From assembly GCA_026419785.1 (NCBI GenBank), contig JAODTK010003377.1:102001-166000 (forward strand): a DNA stretch of 64,000 bases, given 5' to 3'. Shown in pieces: positions 11,765-21,865 of this stretch. The DNA is from Sclerodactyla briareus. Its lineage: Eukaryota; Echinodermata; Holothuroidea; Dendrochirotida; Sclerodactylidae. Within the stretch, counting starts at the first letter, position 1, and the number at the start of each line of letters is the position of its first letter. Position numbers and translations under genes: made by a program. The notes below the pieces were generated by a model. The model saw only the letters and a program-made list of their open reading frames with translations, did no database searches and had not been told where the DNA came from.

Positions 11765-13263
11765 AACGGGAACAACGCAACCTAGCAGTCGCATGTCGAC
11801 TATAAAAACAGGCCCATTACTCCATCCCACACCCATGGATGAATCGGGACCATAAATGCATAAGGTCAACACAAAGATCACCAGGCTGGGGTCTGAGAGG
11901 TCAATGGCGAATGGTCCACAACCTGGACATGATGCGGAGGTGAGAACCTGAAAATCAAGGTCAGGTGTGGAATATTCCAAGGAAATGAACTCTCACCCTC
12001 CTGTTCTGTGTGAGCCCTCAATCCCCTATTAAATGCTTCGGCAGGGCAAGACAATGCTATACGATGCGCACTGGCCAGAAGATCAGCATCTCCTCTACAT
12101 GGATGACCTCAAGCTCTAGCCAAAACTGCAAAAATAAAATGCCACCTCACAGCCACTAATCGTAGACATTCCCAGATCTTCAGTGACAACATCTGCATAA
12201 GTTTGGCCTCGACAAATGTGCAGACCAGAATCATCCCCTGGAAACATCAAATGACTCAAGGGCTTGATCTGGAAATGGGGAAAATTAAAGATGCACCCCA
12301 GAGAGGTATACAAATACCTCGGCATTCTGCAGAAACATTCAAACTACATAAAGAGGTCAAGCAGATCCGCGTCATCCACCTACACAAAACGAGTAAGACA
12401 GGTTCTGAAATTCAGGCTCAATTCCACGCAACAAAGTACCAGGCAATAACATATATCCCTCCCGGGGGGTTTGGTCCACATAACAGCGGTTAAAATAAGC
12501 TGGCCACAGCGAAGTGAACTGAGGCTGTACATAAAGACCAGAAAGGTACTCACCATGAATGGAGGATTACAACCACGGGCGTATGTACACCGACTATATA
12601 TCCCACGGGAGGCTGTAGGCGGGGACTAAGAGATCCAGGCAACATTGCTAGCCCAGTGCGCGGACTCGACTTAAGCCGTATGAAAGGAACGACCCGCTGA
12701 TAGAGTTTGTATGGCAGAAGCCAGATCCTGACCGGCTACCAATCAAGGGATACGAGATGGCACAGTGGAAGGACGAATCACCCACGATGAAAGAGAAAAG
12801 CTCCAGGGCATTACCCACGACCAAATCACGAGGTAACATCCATGAAATGCTTACAGTGGCTGAGAAGAACAATCTTCTGAAGATTGGAACTGAGGCACTA
12901 CTCACGGCGGCCGCAAGACTGGAAACCAAAGTGCCACAGGACAAAAGGCAGCATACCAGTGATGACCCTAAATGTCTGATGTGTAAACAAAGAGAGAAGA
13001 CAGTGGCACACATCGTTGACCTACCCCAAAATCGCGAGCACACTGTACAAGTGCGGCATAAAAACGTGCAGCTCTATCCCCTACGTGATATTCAAACACT
13101 ACGACATACCCACAGAACATTCCAACCCCTGGCTCCACAAACCGAAACGTGAAGAATGAAAACACCAGATCCTATGGGACTCGAAGATCCGGCCTGATAT
13201 AGTTATCAGGGAAAGACGCCCTGACATTGTGGTCGTAAACAAGGCTACATCTGAAACAACATA
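11765..13263 (+). pseudogene. Degraded non-LTR retrotransposon, reverse-transcriptase part
   Basis: The plus strand, read across several frameshifts, carries reverse-transcriptase landmarks in the right order: KIKVRCGIFQGN from 11948 with LSPLLFCV after a frameshift, the catalytic YMDD at 12096-12107 (HLLYMDDLKL), HKFGLDKCADQ at 12196-12228, YKYLGI at 12309-12326, and the connection region ISWPQRSEL...IKTRKVLTMNGG at 12495-12600. A C-terminal Cys/His motif (CLMCKQREKTVAHIV) lies near 12975, followed by ILWDSKIRPDIVIRERRP and DIVVVNK from 13169. That order is typical of LINE open reading frames. Stops and frameshifts make it a dead copy. The endonuclease and the N-terminal part are missing, so it is 5'-truncated. 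I cannot name the clade. Confidence 0.82.
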
Positions 13264-13279
13264 ATATAGAGGTAGGAAG

Positions 13280-13540
13280 GAGGCGGTATTCTAGCCGATA
13301 GAGCTCCAGACTGCAACACTATTGATTATGAGTTCGGAGCCCATTGGATGCCCGAGGACTTTTCTGCACAGCTGTTGGACAAGACATGACTCCTGAAATA
13401 TCCACTCCGACCACTGTCAAAGTGGGTATCTTTTGGGGCCTTGTGAAGAGTAGCGAAGGCCGTATGTGGGCGGCCTGTTGGGAAGTCCCCGCGGGGACAC
13501 GATGAAGTGACGTACGGAAAGGTCATGGGGGGTCGGGAGA
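13280..13540 (+). mobile_element. Likely tRNA-derived SINE of a second type
   Basis: The head reads TCTAGCCGATAGAGCTCCAG, a good A box, followed by CTGCAACACTATTGATTATG and a B-box-like GAGTTCGGAGCCC at 13330-13342. The body has no second copy in the window and no clear poly(A) tail, so the right border is approximate. It lies immediately after the retrotransposon relic, with which it could once have shared a tail. Confidence 0.45.
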
Positions 13541-14075
13541 GACATGCAATATGCTGCGTGTTTTATAACCCATGTGTGACAAGTCACTAATTATCGAGGG
13601 GTACTTCTGTGAAGCGCGCTTTGAGCATGTCGTCTCCGTGAAGAAGCGGTTTCTAAGACAGCAATACTTGGAAGTGCCCACATCCTCAGGCGAGTGCCTT
13701 CGATCTCCCAGATCCCGAGTCCAGGGTAGGAATATGAGGTACAGAAAGATAATTGACCAATCAGCAGATTGTTGAAGAAAAAGTTGATAATAACAATAAA
13801 TAAGACTAGTGATAGTGATGATAAGAATAATATAAATCCCTAAGAAGTTGTATCGGTTAAAATAACCGAGTCCAATCCAAATTATTCAGGCCTGCTGATC
13901 TGCATTTTATCATCGCATGTTATATTCAGGGCTTTTGTTGTGAGTTAAACAAGAGTATTAAATACTAGATAATAAATACATCATTATATCATGCTTAAAG
14001 TTTCATTGTATACGTGAAGGTGTTATTTAACTATTTCTGGGATCAGCATAACACTGTTATAATGGCTGATCTTGT
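13541..14075. other. Unannotated sequence
   Basis: AT-rich stretch between the SINE and the transposon. Nothing recognised. Confidence 0.3.
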
Positions 14076-14083
14076 AGTAATCG

Positions 14084-15126
14084 CAGGGGCGTCGGGACCG
14101 TGTGAAAGTGGGGGGGGGGGGAACCACGAATGCAAAGACCAGCCACGCGGAAGCCGCCACCATTGTTGGCGCCGACGCGAAAGCGTACAAAGAAAATTTC
14201 AGATTTGCAAACCCTCCAGCTCGACGGATAACGGCAATTGCCAGGTCAATAGCAACTATCTACATATGTGATTTGAGTAAAAGGCAGACAAAAAGTTGTC
14301 ATTGTGCTACTAAGATGATTTACCGAGATCACACATGGTATTTTGTTTATTACCTTTTCTACATCTGGATGGTTTGAGTAGGATCCAGGGGTATACGAAC
14401 GCGTCTCTGGTGGGATCGGAATGGATTGGAGTGGTCCCGTACGACATAGGCGTACGGGACCACTCCATTTGGGAGCAGAAAATGTGGTAACCCGAATTTC
14501 ACAAGTCAGCCACTGGAAACTACCGGCGCGCCGATGCGCGTGAAAAAAAACTACATGTTTCTAGGCTTTTTATCGAAAAAGTTCTACAAAAAATTCAGGC
14601 ATTTTTTTTTAACCTTTGCTTTTTTCCGTCCCAAAATTTTCCACGACATTTTCGCCGAATTTTTCATCTCAGACAAATGGTGGGGGGGGCGGTCTGCCCA
14701 CAAGGCTTCTGAAATTAATCGAGTGAACAAAATTTAAAAAGCTTGCATCGAATATTTAGCCTAACGCATGAAGAAAAAAGAAAAACGCCATGCGCGCGAA
14801 AAACATGAAAAATTATTGCACTTTTGGCTATTCGATTTAAAATGCCAGAATCGATATGGAAAAAGGGTTACACGTCCACTTAGTCGGGTCCAAATCGTCA
14901 CCTGGGGTCCCGCACCTGGAATTAGTGGACTTTAGACAATTTCCAACGCGATTATTGTTTGGTTAAACAAAAAATGAATCAGTTTAGAGGATACAAAATC
15001 GGGGCATGTGCCTATTATTTTTTATTACGGCCCGGAAAAAGTAGGGGGGACAAACGAGATGATATCCCCCACTTTGAAAGTGGGGGGGGGGACATGTCCC
15101 CCGTCCCCCACCTGTTGACGCCCATG
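14084..15126. mobile_element. Non-autonomous DNA transposon, hAT-like
   Basis: The ends are inverted: CAGGGGCGTC at 14084 and, read inward from the right end, CATGGGCGTC (9 of 10 matching). The flanking octamers AGTAATCG (14076-14083) and GCTAATCG (15127-15134) agree at 6 of 8 positions, in line with the 8-bp target duplication of hAT elements. The segment GAAAGTGGGGGGGG occurs just inside both ends. The interior has no transposase, only AT-rich sequence, G runs and a perfect hairpin at 14427-14467. The call rests on termini, not on protein. Confidence 0.5.
14427..14467. other. Perfect 17-bp-arm hairpin
   Basis: Arms TGGAGTGGTCCCGTACG and CGTACGGGACCACTCCA are exact reverse complements around the 7-nt loop ACATAGG. 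The perfect match inside an otherwise decayed element is notable. It may be a subterminal structure of the transposon or a later foldback. Confidence 0.9.
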
Positions 15127-15340
15127 GCTAATCGCGACATTGTTTGATCTCCGTACGAACAAACCACTCGGTCAGGACTGCGCTCAGCATTCAGTTAGCT
15201 AACACCTATTTCTTCAGACTTCAGCTACGCCAATGATGAACTTGTGCCAGCTTCTCTTGGCAAAAGAAACTTTCCAGCCAGTTATTATAACAAGGATCGT
15301 CCATAGACCAAGGGCCACGGTGGTCTGGGAAAGAGGGGAA
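15127..15340. other. Spacer between two hAT-like elements
   Basis: About 210 bp of host-like sequence between the target duplication of the first element and that of the second. Nothing recognised. Confidence 0.4.
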
Positions 15341-15348
15341 CTAAATCC
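15341..15348 (+). repeat. Left target-site duplication, CTAAATCC
   Basis: Identical to the octamer at 17574-17581 on the other side of the element. Eight bases is the hAT signature. Confidence 0.75.
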
Positions 15349-15369
15349 CAGTGTTTGTACGAGTCTCTC

Positions 15370-15545
15370 TAATCCAAGGTTCAAGTCAAGTCATTTTGAA
15401 CAAGTCTCAAGTCAAGTTCAATACTCCACTCCCCTGTTCAGTCACAAGTCAAGTCAGGGCCAATCATCAAGTCAATTCAAGCAAGTCACAGCAAAAGCCA
15501 AGACAAGTCAGGCAAGTCACAATTTTTTTTCTCAAGTTAATTCGA
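15370..15545 (+). repeat. Left subterminal AAGTC cluster
   Basis: Many copies of CAAGTC/AAGTCAAGTC in direct orientation with irregular spacing, just inside the left end of the hAT-like element. Confidence 0.8.
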
Positions 15546-15856
15546 GTCACTAACATGGATATGATCTAATGATGATGAGATCATGGTTTCCCATAGCCAA
15601 TTGTTGTTCAGAAGGGCTTATCTCCAATTTGTAAGAGTACTCTGGCTAAGCAGTATTATTGTCATGACTTTGTGTTAGACCCGTTAACACAAAACGCCTA
15701 ATGACCGAAGGCTACTAGCGAACCACACCTATACGAGTTAAAAACAAAAATTTTTTCTCTACCGAGATGACCTGGTTCAGTTAACTGCACCGACGAGGGA
15801 ATCAGATCTTGGAACTAGCCCCTCCGTTCGTGCAGGTCGTAAACTGAGCAAGACTT

Positions 15857-16171
15857 GTGCCGCGCGGCGGAATTTTCCCGACCAGGCCAAAACGCTACAG
15901 GGATCGATTTCAAGAGAAGCACACCAGAGCTCTCCAAGATATCGGCACTTTCACGATTGGTCGAATCGAAGAGACAAAATGGCTAAACTCCGTGAGTACT
16001 TCGAAGGAAGTAGAACAGAAAACAAGATGCGGCTCAACCTCCGGCCATAAGAAGCACAGCAAAGGCGGAGGTCACCATCCGTACTGCAAGTTAGATAGGC
16101 TCACGCACTTTCTATGTAAGGAAATCCACCACCTTAGGGGCTTCCAGCTATTGAACACCGGCTCTCATTAG
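15857..16171 (+). other. Unassigned 104-codon ORF inside the hAT-like element
   Basis: The open frame contains HKKHSKGGGHHPYCKLDRLT followed by HFLCKEIHHL, so it has some Cys and His residues. Their spacing does not match a zinc knuckle or BED finger that I know. It may be chance or captured sequence. No function assigned. Confidence 0.2.
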
Positions 16172-16529
16172 GGCCACAAAACCCCAGAAGAGTGTTGCCA
16201 CATCTGCATCCTCAAACAAGCACTTGTCCCTGTATATTTCTTTTACTTACTACTGTAATAAGATAATACGACTTCATACATTATGTCTCGCAAGGGGCTT
16301 GCAAAAGGAGGATATATAAAATAACAGTATTTATTCAACAACCTCTCAGGGAAAGTGCGCGGCTTATACGTAGCCAATTAAGAACCGCAACCTACACTTG
16401 AGAAATAAAACGAAGGAGTACGTCTCAAGAACCTATCAGAACGCCCTCTATAATTATAGAGATGGTCGCCCTGGGTAATGGGTCAACCGAAGGAGCGAAT
16501 ACCCCGTTTTCGCCCTCGCTCTACTGAAA

Positions 16530-16575
16530 CCCCCCCCCTCCCCCAACCTACCCTCAACACCCCCCCCCCCCCCCC
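16530..16575 (+). repeat. Two poly(C) tracts within CCCAACCTACCCT repeats
   Basis: C9-T-C5 at 16530-16544 and C16 at 16560-16575. Each is followed by AACCTACCCT, so the tracts look like two expanded copies of one C-rich unit. Confidence 0.85.
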
Positions 16576-17359
16576 AACCTACCCTAAAACCACGTCGGTG
16601 GCAACTACTCTCTCTAACGATTAATTACTCGTTGCAATGTAGAATAACAGTCAAAGTTATTCAAACACATGAAGACACCCGCCATCAACAGCATTACTAC
16701 TGATGACGCTCTCAGAGCAGAACTGCAGTCTATAGTTACAGAGTCTCCAGCCTAACCAAAAGGCTGCACAACCCAGGTCACATCACACGATTGGTGCCCT
16801 ACCCACAGTGTAGCCCAACCCTAACAAGCTCCAAACCTAAAACGCAGGCCGCCCTTTCAAAACTTGGCGCGGAGCATTAATCATGCACGGGACACCACCC
16901 ACCACCCATCCCCCTCAGGCACGGAGTTTGGATTTAAGTCCAATTTATCCCGTCGGGCATAACTAATGACACCACGCCACGAAATACTAAAGTGATTTTG
17001 CTATAGTCCTTGATCAACAAATTCGAGGGATCGAATTTTCAAGGTCTCGGGCGCCTTCATAACAATAAAACTTAGCATGCCCGGCAAACATAGATGGTGA
17101 TTGCCCAGCGCCAACCCTCCCTAACAAACTGTCATTCTGTTCACATACAATGGCGTGTTGTATGGGCGGTAAGTGTAACGATCGTGAGAGCCCTGTATTA
17201 TAAAAACTGGTGCTGTGCACACACCACAGAGTGGTATAGCAGGCTGTGCATGCGATACTATTATCGATATGGCAGCAGACCGAATGGTGGTGCAACTAAA
17301 CAAAGAAAAGCCTAATACTCGGAGGCGTACCGTAATATCAATTCAAAAACGAACTGCGA

Positions 17360-17570
17360 CTCGAGTCGGTCCAAAGACTCGAGTCCGAGAATGGTCAAGT
17401 GCCAAGTCAGTCAAGTCAAATAGGTTGAGACTCGAGTCAAGTCAAGTTTCCTTACAGGCTTAGCGACTTAAGTCAAGTTCAAGTAATTCATTTTTTTACC
17501 AAGTCAAGTCAAGTCGGTTACGCGACGCGAGTCGACTCGAGTCCGAGTCGTGACTTGACTTGTTACAACA
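17360..17570 (+). repeat. Right subterminal AAGTC/CTCGAGTC cluster
   Basis: Repeated AAGTC and ACTCGAGTC units, in the same orientation as the left cluster except for the last GACTTGACTTG, which belongs to the inverted terminus. Confidence 0.8.
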
Positions 17571-17573
17571 CTG

Positions 17574-17581
17574 CTAAATCC
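17574..17581 (+). repeat. Right target-site duplication, CTAAATCC
   Basis: Perfect match to 15341-15348. Confidence 0.75.
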
Positions 17582-20015
17582 ATTCGGGGAGCAAAAATCT
17601 CCCCGGGGATCCTAAAAAACATTGTAACACAAATTAATTTGGACTGAGAAAATTAAAAAATATCAGATGGTGAGCCCTACGCCAATAGATGTGCACGAGG
17701 AATACAGAATGAAATAGCATGGAACGTCAATGAGTTAACCAGTCAGGACAACCTGCTAATCAGTTGATCGGTTCACTCAAATGTATTCCAAATGGGTAAA
17801 TTATTTCCCAGACAGGGGTGGAACAATGGCCCACGTGGTATTGTAAGAATTGTTTCTGATGTCGACTTTATTGTGGAGGAATCATTAAGAAGATTCATGT
17901 GCGGCTTACGGAACCAGTCAACCACTGGGTTTGCATTCTCTCCTGCAATCTTGGAGGTCCGCATCGTCGACTGTGTGTTGGTCAAATATAATTATACCAC
18001 AGTTTTACGATGATCGTGAATTTAATTGACCAGACAGTGTACAGGAGCATGAATGTAAGAGGTAACAAATTGTTAAAAAAATGATGCACGCGATAAAACA
18101 AAGAATTTCATTGCTCCTTCATCAATAACTCTTTTTCTTGTATAGTTTCAATGTACTACTGCATACCGCATTATGTCATCAAAAAGATGTCGGTCCCACA
18201 CATGGATTTCAACTTCCGTTCAATTCGATAAAGTAGAAACCCGGCACTGAAAAACTTGAAAATAGAATAATAAAATAAAAGTACCGGTGATGTGAAGCAC
18301 TGAGTGATTCATAAACTGATTAGGACGCACCGCCAAAAGGCACACATGCCGAAATATTAGATTTATATCAGTGGATATGACAATGATGGGGTACAACTGC
18401 TTCATAGGTTTCATCCAGGCAGTCCAGTCCACAACTCGGTAAGCCAATTAACATCACATTTATTAAGATGCTGTCCTAATCGGCTAGTTGCAACAATGCT
18501 CAGTTCACTCTTTGTGTACTACGAGGTAAAGCATTGTGGCCTGAGGTAAACCTTGAATGTAAATGTGGTGAAATGTCAGCACCACCTGGCGGAGGATGTC
18601 CCAAACAACTGTATCAAACACTCTTTAGATTCTTTAGAATACTATGACCTCTGTATGAACGTGAAAGTCAACCATTCTGATCCCCAGCAATATATCTTAC
18701 ATTCAGCGAAATGTAGCACCATCTTGCGTTGTCTTTGTCAAGCGCGGTACTAGCTGTGTCGTTGCCTCGCCACAGTTGAGAGAAGCCTTGGATTACCGTG
18801 GCGGGTACTACGTATACCTCAGACAGGGCATTTCACCGATACTACCAGGTTTATCCTCTGTAGTCAAGTCCTGAGGCATTACATAAACATTCTTAAACAT
18901 CATTTTTTCATTTTCGTTTCGCCTTCGGACAAAAGTTAGTAAGGATTAACTTCGACACCATTTATTATGCGACTGGTTGGTGTAGGAAAATACTACGTGA
19001 ATAGCGGGCCTCGTCAGCTGGCTTTCGTATGCTCCGCAACGAATAATTACCGTGGTCCAGTCATGACAGAAGTTTTCCATGTTCAAAGAAAATGTTCACA
19101 TATAAACAAAAAACGCTCTGGTCGACTAGACCAATAACCGGATCGAATGTGCACCTACCGGAATATACTATATTCTGTCCATTTGAATGAAAATAATTGG
19201 TTTTGACCCAAAAACTCGTCAAATATTCGTTTTTTGTTTTTGTTTTGCTATGCTAGGTGCCTATTATTTGATTCGATTTCTTGGCAATTTGAAGAAGGAA
19301 GTTTTGTAAATGAGTGAGTGTAAATGAAGTTTGGTGCAATTTCAACTCCGGGTCAGCCCGAAATTTTCCCACCGAGCCCACCCGAGATGAAGTCCTGTGT
19401 AACACTTTACCAGTCCAGTTGTGCTAAATTGAGCAGACCGAATGCGAGTGATACTCAAGGCTTACGGGGGCCAAAAACAGGAGAGCGAAATTCACTGTGT
19501 ATACCGAAGTGCACCAGGCGAGTCCGTGGGCTAGTTTGGGCGTGTTACCAGCAGACCCTAAATGACGTCGAGTATTCTTGGGAATGCTAAAATACTCGGC
19601 CCCGGTCCGGAAAGTAGTCAGGAATGAATAAGAAACACCAGAACGCTCCCGGTTGTCCCCTAAAAAAAAAAGACATCAAATATTCATATACTTCGTTTGT
19701 TTTCTGTTGCCCGGAACCACAGAGGCGTTACACCTATTCAGAAAAAAAAATTATACAAAAATACCTAGCAAAAATCTGTGCAGTGGCCCTAATAACAGCT
19801 GACACAATTGATATTAGATTTGTACCGAGTGCTATATGCCTGTTACCACATCGAAGACCATGCTCGAAGCGCTCCACAGATATACCCCTGATCATCGTTG
19901 ATTGTCACACTGTACTACATTAGTGCGGCGCCCGAGCTCTTCAACCCGAACATCATTCAGTAGGGTTCGCCTCATCTTGTTCCCTGGGGAACATTACGAC
20001 AGGAATAACTCTGCC
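17582..20015. other. Unannotated, with a block open on both strands at 17773-18013
   Basis: At 17773-18013 both strands are open for 70-73 codons. The minus-strand frame (GENANPVVDWFRKPHMNLL) follows an acceptor-like CTCCAAGATTGCAG and ends in a stop. The plus-strand frame starts at an ATG (MGKLFPRQGWNNGPRG). Only one can be coding, and neither has a recognised domain. The rest of the region, including short ORFs near 18553-18753 and 19324-19590, gives nothing supportable. Confidence 0.25.
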
Positions 20016-20224
20016 CTATGAGGTTTTGGTAATCCATATTTCGTCTATTTGAGCAAAATAATCAATCCTACAAAAATCTACAATGTTCGTTTTCGAGGTG
20101 ACGTCACTCCAGGGGAATGTTGTTGTTCCAATCCGATTTGGAAAGGTGATGGATTGATGTATACCGTTAGTAATGACATCGTTACCCAAAAACAGGCCCC
20201 CTGTTTCCTTGTTCCGCCTGGAAT
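20016..20224 (-). CDS. Candidate terminal exon, unidentified protein
   Basis: The minus strand is open from an acceptor-like GCACGGTGATTTTAG at 20225 to a TAG at 20016, with protein-like sequence (GGLFLGNDVITNGIH, then IGTTTFPWSDVTSKTNIVDF). Phase at the acceptor would be 1. The pyrimidine tract is weak and no domain is recognised, so chance remains a fair alternative. Confidence 0.28.
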
Positions 20225-20962
20225 CTAAAATCACCGTGCAGCAGGACGATACAAAAACACGTTATAGTGCGCCCGACCGGCCCTCGGGTCTTTTTTTTAG
20301 CGATACCACTCCGTGTTAATAAATAACGGAATGGACCTATTCCAAACAGGAAAATTTCACTGTTGTAACCTTGAAGTCATACTAATAACAATAACAATCT
20401 ACCTTGTGATTTAACGTGTTCCACAAAGAAAGCACTGGAAATAACAATGCGTGGGATTCGAATTGGTAAGAACGAGTGCGTTGAAATGATTCAAGGCAGA
20501 GAGAATCCTAATTGAAAAATGAAGGCTGATGGGAGCTTACTTCAATCGCATGGACCGGCGGGGCTTTCTTAAGTAGTAGTGTAAGCAACGAGCGAACGTG
20601 AATAGTTACATTTGAACTATGTGGACTAATTTGACATTACATAATCATACCTATTTCATCAAGAGACATAAACACGATCAGTAGGGGTGTGCTGTACTCT
20701 CTTGCGTAAGAACTGGTGTCACAATTGATGAAGTAGAATGAACATTTGTCGACGGAACTGAGAGATAAAATAGTTCATAGGTGCTACAATATCATTTTAT
20801 GAGGTTATTATAGTGGAACACAACAAGTATCCTCGGTCATGGGGCAAATAGGAAACAGATATTATTTTGTCGGTACTGGAAGCATCAAAGGAAACCAACG
20901 ATGACGTATTGTATTCAGGGCAATATGATGTCAGCAATGCATATACCTATTCTTACAAAGTT

Positions 20963-21149
20963 TTAGCTTGTTTTTTCGCGAGAGAACCTGACGTTCCTTT
21001 TTGATGATTCACCGATTGTCAATAGTGATTCGCTCTCCGTATACTCATGGCATTCCTTCGCCATATTTAGTGACCTGGGGAAAGTGATTTCCAGAACGGC
21101 GTGAACTCGAATGGAGTCAAGGAACGTGTTTGTGAGAAAGTCATCGATG
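20963..21149 (-). CDS. Candidate terminal exon, unidentified protein
   Basis: On the minus strand, ACACTTGTACTTGCAAAACAG precedes an open frame that runs to a stop at 20963. It includes IDDFLTNTFLDSIRVHAVLE and MAKECHEYTESESLLTIGES. An inner CTTTCCCCAG could be an alternative acceptor. Codon use looks natural, but the acceptor has no long pyrimidine tract. Unidentified. Confidence 0.3.
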
Positions 21150-21248
21150 CTGTTTTGCAAGTACAAGTGTCATGCAATTTAACACTAGATTCATATATGG
21201 GTCGATCACGATATTACGTATCATATATGTGAGCATTGTAGTGTTACA

Positions 21249-21865
21249 GCTTGCAAATGTGTTCAAACACAACTCTTTAACCCCTGCTGGAAATCAGTCA
21301 CCACTGTTCGGTTCGGAGTCATACTAACCTCCTCAGCGTGCGCTCTGAAATGACTCCCTTTACCCCTCATTGGGGATCATTAACCACTGCTCGTGGTCCG
21401 ATCACGTTGTCACTTTTGTACTAGGTTTATAATGTGTGTCCTAACGGAACTCCCTATACCTCACTGGAAACTAGTAACCACTATTTGTGGTTCGAAACGT
21501 TCCATAGCGTGTGCACTAACAGAATTCTTATCCCCAGGGAATCAGCAACCTGATTCGTGTCCTAACATTCTATCACTTGAAGTCCACTGAGCTTCTCAAC
21601 CCTAACCTGGGATCAAAAACAACTGTTCTCGGTCTTGGACATGTTCGTAGCTTGTGTTCAAACAGGACTCATCTCCCCTTCCTGGGGATCGGTTACTACT
21701 ATTCGTGGTTGAGCACTTTCATCAACTCTCTTTCAACAAGACCATTCCCTACTCCCAAGGGTCAGTAACCGCTGTGAGTGGTCATAACAATACCAAAGGC
21801 TTGTGTTCTAAAACCCCTACCCCTAACAAGAAAAAGTGACTGCAGTCAGTGGTCCTAACGCTTTT
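21249..21865 (+). repeat. Degenerate tandem repeat with a small hairpin in most units
   Basis: About eight units of 64-95 bp share the order 'GTGTTCTAACAGGACTC - CCCC..TGGGGATCA - TAACCACTNNTNGTGGT'. Clear hairpin cores are ACCAC-tgctc-GTGGT at 21383-21397, AACCAC-tattt-GTGGTT near 21476-21492 and ACCGC...GTGGT near 21768-21782. Copies are much diverged and of unequal length. Confidence 0.6.

Larger units (their letters stand above)
15349..17573. mobile_element. hAT-like DNA transposon, 2.2 kb, probably non-autonomous
   Basis: The left end CAGTGTTTGTACGAGTC and the inverted right end CAGTGTTGTAACAAGTC match at 13 of 17 positions. The element is bounded by a perfect 8-bp duplication, CTAAATCC. 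Inside both ends are clusters of AAGTC pentamers (15370-15545 and 17360-17570), which resemble the subterminal repeats that hAT transposases bind. The interior contains a 104-codon ORF (15857-16171) and C-rich tracts (16530-16575). I could not recognise a BED finger, an RNase-H-like core or the hAT dimerisation motif, so it is most likely a deletion derivative moved in trans. Confidence 0.72.

Noticed and set aside
12648..13043. 131-codon minus-strand ORF opposite the retrotransposon
   Set aside because: Antisense shadow of the RT C-terminal region, whose motifs are on the plus strand.
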